64,000 bases of DNA, from NCBI GenBank assembly GCA_964519985.1, contig CAZFMF010000005.1, forward strand, positions 62,001 to 126,000, read 5' to 3'. Source of the stretch: JAIEOG01 sp964519985 (GTDB lineage Bacteria > Bdellovibrionota > FAC87 > UBA2466). Shown here piece by piece: positions 7,817-15,683 of this stretch; position 1 is the first letter of the stretch; every line of letters begins with the position of its first letter. The notes under the pieces are model-generated. The model saw only the letters and a program-made list of their open reading frames with translations, had not been told where the DNA came from and ran no database searches. The position numbers and the translations under genes are program-made.

Positions 7817-7910
7817 ATAATTGTACAATATGACAAATATATTGACGAACTCATTAACTAATCACAAAGTCCGACTCATTGGGCACTCATGGCTTGGGTG
7901 GAGAACTAAA

Positions 7911-8615
7911 ATGCAAAATAAAATGGCTTTACGTATCGTACTTGCCGCAATTGGGGTGTTTTACGGATCGGACCTTTTCGCCTCCGTTGCCAGAGCCACA
8001 CTTTCTGGAACCTGTACTTCGCAGGTTTCGGGGGAAAGTCCAAAAAGTTACGTCGGATCGGCAGACGTAAACTTTTACTTTGATCGGTCCGCGCAACGAT
8101 ACGGCATAGGGGTTACGGCTAAAAACAGTGGTGTCACGGTTTCGGCTTTAATGGATTTGAGCGGAAGGTTTGATGACTACTCCAAACTTCCACCGAAAGA
8201 TCTGCGGCAGTTTCATATTCAAGGTCGCCTGGAAGGCAGGAAACTAAAATTCACCTACGGTTACTCCGGTGTGTGGGGAACGCCTTATGGTCGGGCCGGT
8301 TATCCGGATCGCGAGGGCTTTGCCGGGCACACTTGTGAGTTCTCTGGGAACGTTGCTTTTGAACTTCCACCCTGGGACGGGGATCAGTGTTGTACGGAAT
8401 GTTTTTTGGGCCCCTACAAACACTATTCTTCCATTTGGCAGTATTCCCAGTTCCATGCCCGGCGTGATTCGTACAAATATGAACCCATCGTTAGATACTA
8501 CGACTCTAGACTGGGTGGGTTTGACTCGCACACGGCGTGCAATGGGGATCGAGAATTCCGTCTTCGGCTAAAATGGTGCTCCGCGCCGTGTCCCAAGCAA
8601 GGGAAACTGCAATGA
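7911..8615 (+). CDS. Secreted cysteine-rich protein of unknown function
   Basis: About 234 residues from ATG 7911, preceded by GGTGGAG; the open frame reaches back to 7821 but the downstream start gives a good signal peptide (MALRIVLAAIGVFYGSDLFA). The mature protein has an early Cys pair (SGTCTSQV, GHTCEFSG) and a clustered C-terminal set (DQCCTEC, HTACNG, WCSAPCPK), suggesting a disulfide-stabilised exported protein. Many strand-forming Tyr/Gly segments occur. I recognise no family. It follows the HNH gene by about 95 bp and shares its slightly lower GC, so it may belong to the same accessory segment. Confidence 0.5.
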   Translation: MQNKMALRIVLAAIGVFYGSDLFASVARATLSGTCTSQVSGESPKSYVGSADVNFYFDRSAQRYGIGVTAKNSGVTVSALMDLSGRFDDYSKLPPKDLRQFHIQGRLEGRKLKFTYGYSGVWGTPYGRAGYPDREGFAGHTCEFSGNVAFELPPWDGDQCCTECFLGPYKHYSSIWQYSQFHARRDSYKYEPIVRYYDSRLGGFDSHTACNGDREFRLRLKWCSAPCPKQGKLQ

Positions 8616-8779
8616 TGATGGAACGGAAAGCAAAGATGTCCTCTGTCCGGATGCCGGCTGGTAAACGTAGCCAATCCTGACATTTTGCAAACTTCCGACC
8701 GACCCTGTTTACTTCGGCCCGTTTCTCTGGTGATTCACGCCATCGCAATTGGATGCGATGATCCAAGAAAGGGCCGACC

Positions 8780-10195
8780 ATGTCCAAGAGTGCTTCCGTT
8801 GTTTCCAGAGTTTTGGTTTTCGCCGTACTGCTCATCATTGTGGGCTCCTGTTCGAAGAGCAAAGTGCAGTCGGGCGCTCCCGAAGCGGTGTACGCGCCGT
8901 CCATTGCGATGCCCACCGTTGATATTTGCCGAGACGGCACCTGCCGAAAATTCTCGCGCTTGGTGATGGGAACCGATCACCTTTTGCAGGGCGGCTGGAC
9001 ATCGGACAGCCAACCGAAGGTATCGGAAGAAGAGGCGTTCAAGGTGTTGGACGAAGCGGCGAAGCACGGGATTAACTTTTTTGACACCTCGCCCATCTAT
9101 GTTGAAGGAGTAGAGAACAAGCTTGGCATCTGGAAAAAATCGCGGGCCCAGGCAATCCGTGACGATGCCTTCTACTATTCTCCCGCGCTCAAACCCAATC
9201 CCGATCGCAGCCTCTATGTATTGTCGAAAGGTGGGTTCCCGTTCGATCTCTTCGATGCAAAACACCTAGCATCGGGATCCCATTCTCTCGAGTTAGGACT
9301 TGAACTGGCTGGCCAAGGAATCCTTCCCCCGGGAACGCAGCGATCGCCAAAAGATGGAAGTTTCCCGCTGACCGAAGTTCCACCGGGCACTTATGCCAGC
9401 CGGCTTTACGGAAACGAAGAACAGATCTCGGAAAGAGTGAGTGGAGAACTGGTTCACACCTTGAAAAACCTGGACGGCGATATCACCGTCTACCTGATGC
9501 ACCGAGACGATGGTGACGCCGTCGGATTCAAAACCATTCCGCGGGATCAGACACCGGTAAATACGATCATGCAGGCGCTGAGCGTTAATGAAGTGGCCAG
9601 CAAGTTTTGGATCCTGGGTTGGTCGAATTGGAAAACGGACCGGGTCAACCAATCGATTGAGCTGGCCAGCGCGCAACCGGAATTGCTTAAACCGGCGATC
9701 AACAGTCCCTACTTCTCTTTGCTCGAAATGAGCGAAACCACGATTCACGCGCTGGGAGTTCAAGTCACTCACGCGGAAATGATGGATCCGGAGTTTCAAA
9801 AAGGGATCAAAATTATGCCGTACTCCCCGCTCGGTGGGTTCAGCATCTTAGACAAGCCCGAGCCGAAGTGGGAAAATGCCAAGGAAGCCGCTCGTCTGAA
9901 ACAAGAAGCCAAGGATCCCTACTGGCAGAATGTCCATGCCTCCATTTTCACCCCGGCCAACGAGGCCCGGTGGCACCGATTGGTGGAATTCACCGAGAGC
10001 TTCAATCGCACCCATCAGACCGCCTATACGCTGGATCAGATGATGAATGCGTATGTGCTTGCCCATCCGCGCACGGATCTCCTCGCAATCGGAGCGCTGA
10101 CCGTCGAACAGGTTCGGCGAACCGTCGCATCCCTGGAGCTGGCGAAAAAGCTCACTGCCGCCGATCTCGAATACCTTTATAGTGGTGCAAAGTAG
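8780..10195 (+). CDS. Aldo/keto reductase-family lipoprotein
   Basis: A 471-residue protein with a lipoprotein signal (VLLIIVGSC, Cys24), so it is probably anchored in the envelope. The rest follows the AKR barrel with a recognisable tetrad: Asp102 and Tyr107 in FFDTSPIY, Lys150 in YVLSK, His241 in YLMHRDD. The C-terminal part (IMPYSPLGGFS, and LAHPRTDLLAIGALTVEQV) fits the NADPH-binding half. An extra loop at about 155-225 is longer than usual. Envelope location is odd, because these enzymes need NAD(P)H; it might have been recruited for another role. A 7-bp hairpin (CATCGCA/TGCGATG at 8741-8760) sits just before the AAGAAAGGG ribosome-binding site. Confidence 0.75.
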   Translation: MSKSASVVSRVLVFAVLLIIVGSCSKSKVQSGAPEAVYAPSIAMPTVDICRDGTCRKFSRLVMGTDHLLQGGWTSDSQPKVSEEEAFKVLDEAAKHGINFFDTSPIYVEGVENKLGIWKKSRAQAIRDDAFYYSPALKPNPDRSLYVLSKGGFPFDLFDAKHLASGSHSLELGLELAGQGILPPGTQRSPKDGSFPLTEVPPGTYASRLYGNEEQISERVSGELVHTLKNLDGDITVYLMHRDDGDAVGFKTIPRDQTPVNTIMQALSVNEVASKFWILGWSNWKTDRVNQSIELASAQPELLKPAINSPYFSLLEMSETTIHALGVQVTHAEMMDPEFQKGIKIMPYSPLGGFSILDKPEPKWENAKEAARLKQEAKDPYWQNVHASIFTPANEARWHRLVEFTESFNRTHQTAYTLDQMMNAYVLAHPRTDLLAIGALTVEQVRRTVASLELAKKLTAADLEYLYSGAK

Positions 10196-10202
10196 GACCT
10201 GG

Positions 10203-10829
10203 TTAAAATCTGACTCCAGTCAGAAGTTGGACACTGGCGTTACGGAAGGTTTCATTCGCCAGAGTAGAAATATTCAGGATACTGCTTTGGCCGCGGAGCT
10301 GGGCGGTCAGCACCAGTCCCGGAAGCGAGTAATCCATTCCGTATCCGACGATAAACGAGAGGTCGAACGCGCTGAAGCGACTGGAGAGATCGGCCGAAAC
10401 CAACACCAAAATATCTCGATTGGTGGCAATCCCGAGGTTGGGCCCCACCACGAAGAACGTCCGGAAGCGTTCATTGGAGATCCGGATCTTGGCGAGCAAG
10501 GGCAGTTCAAAGTAGTTCAGTCGCAAAGTGCCCGAGACGTTCACTCCGGCGACCTCAAAGAACTGGGGAGTGGCACCGCGCTGGATAAAATGTAACTCGG
10601 GACAAAACGCGAAACGGTGGTCGATGGGAACGTCGGCTCCGACGCCAAAGCTCATGGCATTGCGAGTCGTTCCCGCCCGTGTGGGTTCACCGGTTGCAAA
10701 ACCGAAGACGACACCCAACATCGGTCCGACTTGCGCGGTGGGGCCCGCCTTAGTCGAATCGGGGGCGCGCTCCGCCGCGAGCAAATGGAAGGGAATGAAC
10801 AGCCACAATAAAAGGAAAAATCGATGCAT
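10203..10829 (-). CDS. Outer-membrane beta-barrel protein (PorT-like)
   Basis: About 208 residues from ATG 10829, chosen for its GGGGGA ribosome-binding site and signal peptide (MHRFFLLLWLFIPFHLLA); the frame is open further upstream only by chance. Alternating strands such as QVGPMLGVVFGFATG, RFAFCPELHFIQRG, LRLNYFELPLLAKIR and FVVGPNLGIAT, with a final NASVQLLTGVRF ending in Phe, are characteristic of small 8-strand barrels. It is 10 bp downstream of the FkbM gene and closes a four-gene leftward operon. Its function (pore, adhesin or assembly aid) cannot be told. Confidence 0.65.
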   Translation of the reverse strand: MHRFFLLLWLFIPFHLLAAERAPDSTKAGPTAQVGPMLGVVFGFATGEPTRAGTTRNAMSFGVGADVPIDHRFAFCPELHFIQRGATPQFFEVAGVNVSGTLRLNYFELPLLAKIRISNERFRTFFVVGPNLGIATNRDILVLVSADLSSRFSAFDLSFIVGYGMDYSLPGLVLTAQLRGQSSILNISTLANETFRNASVQLLTGVRF

Positions 10830-10839
10830 CCCGTTCCCC

Positions 10840-11664
10840 CTAAATCGCGTGAATCTCTCGAACCGGTCGCAGACGGGAAAGATCGCCTTGGTACGCCGGC
10901 AAGTAATAGAGCCAGATGCCGCTCGCCAATTCAGTGAGATGGTACCCCCACTCCCGAAGCTTGGCATCGATCCACTTTGCGTCTTCCGGTCCGGCAATCG
11001 CCGGATGAAAGTCGACACAAACGAAATCAGCGCGCTGCGCGGACAAGAAGTCAGCCGCGCCTTCGACGACCTTGCGTTCGGCACCCTCGCAATCGATCTT
11101 AATGAGACGCGCGTGCGCGATGCCTTGCGCGTCCGCGACGGCGGTTAATGTTTCGGTCGGAACGGCTTCGCGCGAGCCACCCCAACGCCATTGCTTGCGA
11201 AAACTCGCCGCACCCGTGTTGGCATCTGGCGGCAGTTCCAACTCGATCTGACCCGCGGCATCCGACAAGGCCACGGGACATAGTAATAGATTGGGCACGC
11301 CATTGAGTTGCGCATTGTCTTCCACCACGGAGTGCAGGCGGGTTTGCGGTTCAATCGCCAAAACTTTTCCGGACCGCGACTTTAAGGCCGCCAGTACTGA
11401 AAAGTAAGCCTCGTTGGCACCCACATCGAGGAATGCATCGCCGGGGCGAATCAACTCGACCACTAGTTCAGTCATCGCGGGCTCGTAGATCCCGGTGTCC
11501 AGAATTTCCCGACCAAAGTGTGAAACCGGGTCAACGCGATAACGTGCGCCTAGGCGGATTTCGACGTCCGTTCGGCCGATCCGAAAGACTCGCTTCAGTA
11601 AACCCGTTAAAGGTGCCGGCCGCACTCGAAACAAAAGTCGATGCAGTACCGCCGACTGGGTCAT
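10840..11664 (-). CDS. FkbM-family SAM-dependent methyltransferase
   Basis: A 274-residue protein. The SAM-binding start FLDVGANEAYFSVLAAL (motif I) is followed by VLAIEPQTRLHSVVEDNAQLNGV (motif II acidic residue) and LIKIDCEGAERKVVEGA, the DxEGxE signature of the FkbM family. Such enzymes O-methylate sugars, polyketides or lipids. The gene overlaps the upstream HEAT-repeat gene by 4 bp (ATGA), and a second methyltransferase lies two genes up, so the operon probably modifies an envelope glycan or lipid. Substrate unknown. Confidence 0.85.
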   Translation of the reverse strand: MTQSAVLHRLLFRVRPAPLTGLLKRVFRIGRTDVEIRLGARYRVDPVSHFGREILDTGIYEPAMTELVVELIRPGDAFLDVGANEAYFSVLAALKSRSGKVLAIEPQTRLHSVVEDNAQLNGVPNLLLCPVALSDAAGQIELELPPDANTGAASFRKQWRWGGSREAVPTETLTAVADAQGIAHARLIKIDCEGAERKVVEGAADFLSAQRADFVCVDFHPAIAGPEDAKWIDAKLREWGYHLTELASGIWLYYLPAYQGDLSRLRPVREIHAI

Positions 11665-12527
11665 GGGCGCTTTCTTTTCTTCAGTTTACTGGTGTCATCA
11701 CAGGGTGGTTTCGAAACCGCGGCTCCCCCGGCCAACTCCGCGAGACGGGCGTCCGCAACCTGCGCCGCCTTTTGCTCCGCCGCTGAACCCTGCCGCATTT
11801 TCTCGAGTAACTTGTGCATCACCTTGGGTCCCTTGGGAGTCATTTGGGCGAGCGCGCCTAAAATCATCTCAGCCTCTCCGGGTTTCGCGACGGTGGCCGC
11901 CTCCAGCAAAAGTTCGTAGTTCTTCTGAGCCTCGGCGCGCAGAATGATCGCTTCCGCCGCAACCTGACGCGCCGTCGACGACTCAGATTGCAATTCGTTT
12001 AATAGGGTTCGAGCGACTTCAGTGGGGGTGGTGCTCCGATACACTTGTCGCAAGATCAAGTCAGCGGCTTCCGCGGCAATTAAAGGCTCTTTTGATAAGG
12101 CTGCCCGCAGTCGTTCGAAGGTATCCGCGGCCATCGTCGCAGAAATCGGTCCGTTCGCCGCAGCCAGGGCGGCGGCCCGGACTTCAACGCTGGGGTCCTT
12201 CCGATACAGCAAAAGTACCTGCTGAAACAACTCCGCATGGTCGACACGCTTGTTTTGCAAGAAGCGACAGGTAATTTCTCGAACTTCAGCATCGGGATGC
12301 TTCAGCGCCGCTAGTACGGTTGCGGTCACCGCCGGAAGACCCAGCGCCGACCCTCCCGGATTCATCGCCAAGAGTTTCTCCTTCGCCGCTTGTCGTTCAT
12401 CCTCGGTGCCCGTCATCACCTTTTGGAGAAGCGGAGCGATCGCGCCTGCATTCCCTTTCATCTGGTTATCGTCGCCCGCAAAGGCGGTCGCCGCACTTAG
12501 AGCGAGAAGTAAAATCCAACTCCTCAT
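11661..12527 (-). CDS. Exported HEAT-repeat protein
   Basis: About 288 residues from ATG 12527, with GGAAAGAAG just upstream and a clean signal peptide (MRSWILLLALSAATAFA). The body is alpha-helical repeats of 30-40 residues: VTATVLAALKHPDAEVREITCRFL, LLYRKDPSVEVRAAALAAA and ARTLLNELQSESSTARQVAAEAIILRAE are typical HEAT units. HEAT solenoids are protein-binding scaffolds. It overlaps both neighbours by 4 bp, so it is translated together with two methyltransferases, although they would be cytoplasmic while this one is exported. The terminal KKLKKRKRP-like tail is basic. Confidence 0.7.
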   Translation of the reverse strand: MRSWILLLALSAATAFAGDDNQMKGNAGAIAPLLQKVMTGTEDERQAAKEKLLAMNPGGSALGLPAVTATVLAALKHPDAEVREITCRFLQNKRVDHAELFQQVLLLYRKDPSVEVRAAALAAANGPISATMAADTFERLRAALSKEPLIAAEAADLILRQVYRSTTPTEVARTLLNELQSESSTARQVAAEAIILRAEAQKNYELLLEAATVAKPGEAEMILGALAQMTPKGPKVMHKLLEKMRQGSAAEQKAAQVADARLAELAGGAAVSKPPCDDTSKLKKRKRP

Positions 12528-13288
12528 GTCTTCTTTCCTACGAGGGCGATCGACAGCGCCGGGTATCTCATCCATCGCGTCACGCGACGATCGAGTTTGC
12601 GTAAAATCCGAAGGGGAAACGTGATCGCCCACGCCAACCGGTGGGGGATGCGCTGGTCCAGCCGACAAATCAGCGTGTAAAGTCCTTGTGAGATGTAGCC
12701 GCTCAGAAAATCGACTTGCGTCACTTCTAGCCCGGCTTCGGTAAACAGCGCGCGAAGTTCCGCTTCCGTGTAACCAAATCGCACGTGCCCGCCATCTTCG
12801 ACCGTCGCGCGGTATTCTCGGTCGCCGGGTTCGCCGATCAACGGATGGTGATCCTTGAATGGTGTGGTCAGCAACAAACGCCCGCCGGGTTTAAGCAGCG
12901 ATGCGAGGGATCGCACGAGTTTCTGATCATCGAGCAAGTGCTCGATCGTTTCGAGACAGAGAATCTGATCAAAAATCCCGAGTGACGGCGCTAGGAGTTC
13001 CAGTTCGCGCAAATCCGCCTGGCGAAATTCCACATTTGGTAACTTCAGGAGCCGCGCGCGCTGGGCCGCCACCCGATTGTTGCGCTCACTGAACGAAAGC
13101 CCAATCGCACGGTTGCCGACGCGCGCGGCGTAAAGCGAGAAGGCTCCGGTCCCGCAGCCCGCTTCCAAAGTCCAGACCGGGCCCGTCACCAAATTTGCTT
13201 TCACCCACTCCCAACGATCCGCCACCGTGGGATCCCCGTGCAGGATCGTGGCGCGCCAACCCAGGACCCGTATCAGTGTGTTTTCCAC
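12524..13288 (-). CDS. Class I SAM-dependent methyltransferase
   Basis: A 254-residue protein with the UbiE/Coq-type Rossmann fold: TLEAGCGTGAFSLYAA (motif I), VEFRQADLREL (motif II/III) and FDQILCLETIEHLLDD followed by LLKPGGRLLLTTPF. The C-terminal 60 residues contain two basic, hydrophobic stretches (LAWAITFPLRILRKLDRRVTRWMRY) that may bind membrane. First gene of a four-gene operon with a HEAT protein, an FkbM methyltransferase and a beta-barrel. A lipid or glycolipid substrate is a guess. Confidence 0.8.
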   Translation of the reverse strand: MENTLIRVLGWRATILHGDPTVADRWEWVKANLVTGPVWTLEAGCGTGAFSLYAARVGNRAIGLSFSERNNRVAAQRARLLKLPNVEFRQADLRELELLAPSLGIFDQILCLETIEHLLDDQKLVRSLASLLKPGGRLLLTTPFKDHHPLIGEPGDREYRATVEDGGHVRFGYTEAELRALFTEAGLEVTQVDFLSGYISQGLYTLICRLDQRIPHRLAWAITFPLRILRKLDRRVTRWMRYPALSIALVGKKT

Positions 13289-13584
13289 TTCCGTCTCCCT
13301 GTCGAACCTTCAGCCGTAACTCAAATCAATTGTGACGATGTTCAATAGAATACCCTAAAGATACCCGTTAGTTAATGGCGCATTCCGGCAACTGCCAGGG
13401 TTCCAGACGCTGTTTGGGTTCTGTCCAAAAGGCGCGCAGCCTAAACGGCGAAATCCATTGAATTTAGAGGTGTTGAGCGACCAAGCGACGGTATACTGCC
13501 AGCCTTCACCCCCTTCGCTCGCCCAGGCAGGCACGCCATTGCCGGCGCATGGCTTGCAAAATCAAGCCTCGGGGAGACGGGGCC

Positions 13585-15594
13585 TTGTTCAAGCGCACCT
13601 ACATATTGGCGTTGCTACTTGCCGGCGCGACGGCGGCGCCGACCTACGCCCAGCACGCGAACCCTTCCAACGAACCGGAAAACACCGAAGCCGATGGCCA
13701 AGATACGAACGGGAGCTCCCTCGCCCAACCCGAACCGAACGAAGCGGAGAAATTAAAAAAAGCGGTCGACGCGTTGATCGCCCAACACGCCAAAGATTTA
13801 GAAAAAGCGGAAAAGGAAAAGATGTCCGACACGCAAAAAGCGAGTCTGGAAGCCGCGCTCGCCGCGCTAATGGATCCCAATGGCTCACTCGAAGGGCTCG
13901 ATGAAGCGGCCCTGAAGGATGCGCTAAAACTTCTCCAAGACAAACTCGCGAAGGCGCCGGACGGTGAAGAAAAGACCAAGATCCAAGGCGCCATCGATCG
14001 CGGGACTAAGCAATTAGAGGCGCGCACCCAAAAGAAGGTGGAGCAACTCGCAAAACTCGCGCAAGGTTACGGGGCCGCGGCTTGGAATGCGCTCAATACG
14101 TTCACCGCCGATCCCAAAAAGGCCGTGGGCGATGCGGCGTTCGAAGCGGGAAAGCTGATGGCCGGTGGGATCCAAGAAGTCGCGAAGGCCCAGGTGGACG
14201 CGGAGAAATCCGAGCCAGGTTCGCTTGCCAGGTGGACCGGTGCCGCGGTGGGCGCCGTCGGCGGGTACGCGCTGGGAGGCATCGGGGGCGCCGTCGCGGG
14301 AGCCGCGGCGGGTTATGCCATGGGGAGTGCGATCGATCGCCAAGCCCAACAAACCGGCGGTTACACCAATTACGCCAGCAATCTTTTGGGGGGAACTAAT
14401 TACACTGCCCCCAAGAGTGAAGCGATCCCGAATGCCCCGGTGACAAACACCGTTCAAACGGCCTCGCCCTCACCCCAGATCGTGGGCGGTGCGATCGGGA
14501 GCCCGTTTGCCACGAGTCCCAGTGTGGCCCCCGCTTCCGGGGCGACCTCAACCCCTTCGACCTCGCGGTTTTTCGACAATAGTCAAATCGAGTCGGACCT
14601 TGGGAAGGCCGTTTCGCAAGCGGGTAATCGTGGCAGCTCCGGCGCCACCTCCCGCCCGACGGACTACGGGGACAGCAACGGGACGACGGCCTCCACTCCC
14701 GCCACGAACAATGTCTCGGCCGAACCCGGTCTTCAGGAAAAAATCGCCGATGTCATGAAGGCGATGCCCAGGTCAGGGAGTGCGACGGAAACCGCCGAGC
14801 CGGAGGTTCCGACCACCCAATCGAAACTCACGCAAAGCGCCATTCAACCGCCCGTCACGCTGGCGGCTTCCGCCACGACGATCGGAGGCGCCGCAAAAGC
14901 GGCCGCCGTTGCCGAGGCAACCGCAACCGGTCTAGCGGCGGCGAAACTTCCTGAGGCCGTAGCCCGAAACACCGCCAGTGCGGGCGCGAAGGTTGACGAA
15001 GATAAGGCCGTCGCACCCATCACCCGAACGGCGGGTATTTACGCCGAAGTGAAAAAAGCGCCCGAAAAACCCGTGGTGTTGGAGTCGTATGCGACTCCCA
15101 GCATTCCGCCGGGATCGACGTCCGTGGAGACAGAAACGGAGACCGTCGCGAAGGAATCGCAATCCCCCGCCAAGATCCCGGAGAGTTCCATCGAGACGGC
15201 GTCGAAATACATGAAGAGTGCCGTAGAAAGTTTGATCAAAAGTGATTCGGTGCGGGGAATCGCATCGGTCGCGGCCACGACGGTCGTGCCCTTGCCCGTT
15301 AAGCTGACCATTGCGGGATTAACGAACCCCAAAGTTTCGGAAGCGACGGTGAAAGCACTGCAAGAAGCCTTACCGAAATCGCTGATCGCGACCCTTCCGG
15401 TGGCGGCGAGTAAAATGGATCGGTCGCTTTTAGGACTGCTGCAGAAGAACAATGGGGAGATTGCGCAGCGGGGAATTGCTGCCGTCAAATCAGGGGCCGC
15501 ACTGGTCCCGCGCAAGGAGCCTTCCCCCAATGCCGTCGTAAACGATAGCCCGAAGGGTGATATCTTCACGAAGTTTTTCGCCGGGCAAATCTAA
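13585..15594 (+). CDS. Exported glycine-zipper protein of unknown function
   Basis: About 669 residues. I prefer TTG 13585, which has GGGGAG eight bases upstream and yields a tight signal peptide (MFKRTYILALLLAGATAAPT); ATG 13549 is the alternative. After an acidic, Lys/Glu-rich helical region (about 60-170) comes a glycine zipper at about 220-260 (GAAVGAVGGYALGGIGGAVA), a motif that inserts into or spans membranes. The long remainder is low-complexity Ala/Ser/Thr/Pro and probably disordered, ending in a helical C-terminus. No enzyme motifs. It converges with the FHA gene, with a REP-like element between them. Confidence 0.55.
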   Translation: MFKRTYILALLLAGATAAPTYAQHANPSNEPENTEADGQDTNGSSLAQPEPNEAEKLKKAVDALIAQHAKDLEKAEKEKMSDTQKASLEAALAALMDPNGSLEGLDEAALKDALKLLQDKLAKAPDGEEKTKIQGAIDRGTKQLEARTQKKVEQLAKLAQGYGAAAWNALNTFTADPKKAVGDAAFEAGKLMAGGIQEVAKAQVDAEKSEPGSLARWTGAAVGAVGGYALGGIGGAVAGAAAGYAMGSAIDRQAQQTGGYTNYASNLLGGTNYTAPKSEAIPNAPVTNTVQTASPSPQIVGGAIGSPFATSPSVAPASGATSTPSTSRFFDNSQIESDLGKAVSQAGNRGSSGATSRPTDYGDSNGTTASTPATNNVSAEPGLQEKIADVMKAMPRSGSATETAEPEVPTTQSKLTQSAIQPPVTLAASATTIGGAAKAAAVAEATATGLAAAKLPEAVARNTASAGAKVDEDKAVAPITRTAGIYAEVKKAPEKPVVLESYATPSIPPGSTSVETETETVAKESQSPAKIPESSIETASKYMKSAVESLIKSDSVRGIASVAATTVVPLPVKLTIAGLTNPKVSEATVKALQEALPKSLIATLPVAASKMDRSLLGLLQKNNGEIAQRGIAAVKSGAALVPRKEPSPNAVVNDSPKGDIFTKFFAGQI

Positions 15595-15629
15595 CGTCAC
15601 TTTTGGTGCGGCGAGATGGATTCGTGACG

Positions 15630-15683
15630 GCGCATCGCTGGCGCGATGCGGGGTTGCTTCGGGCCTTCGGCCCTCGCAATGAC
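15630..15683. repeat. REP-like palindromic element 1 (convergent junction)
   Basis: Contains GCATCGC/GCGATGC and GGGCC-TTC-GGCCC hairpins, GTTGCTTC, and ends CTCGCAATGAC right at the stop of the leftward FHA gene. Shares its core with the elements at 25381, 37694, 47331, 56758 and 57364. The position between two converging genes suggests a bidirectional terminator or tolerated insertion site. Confidence 0.75.
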
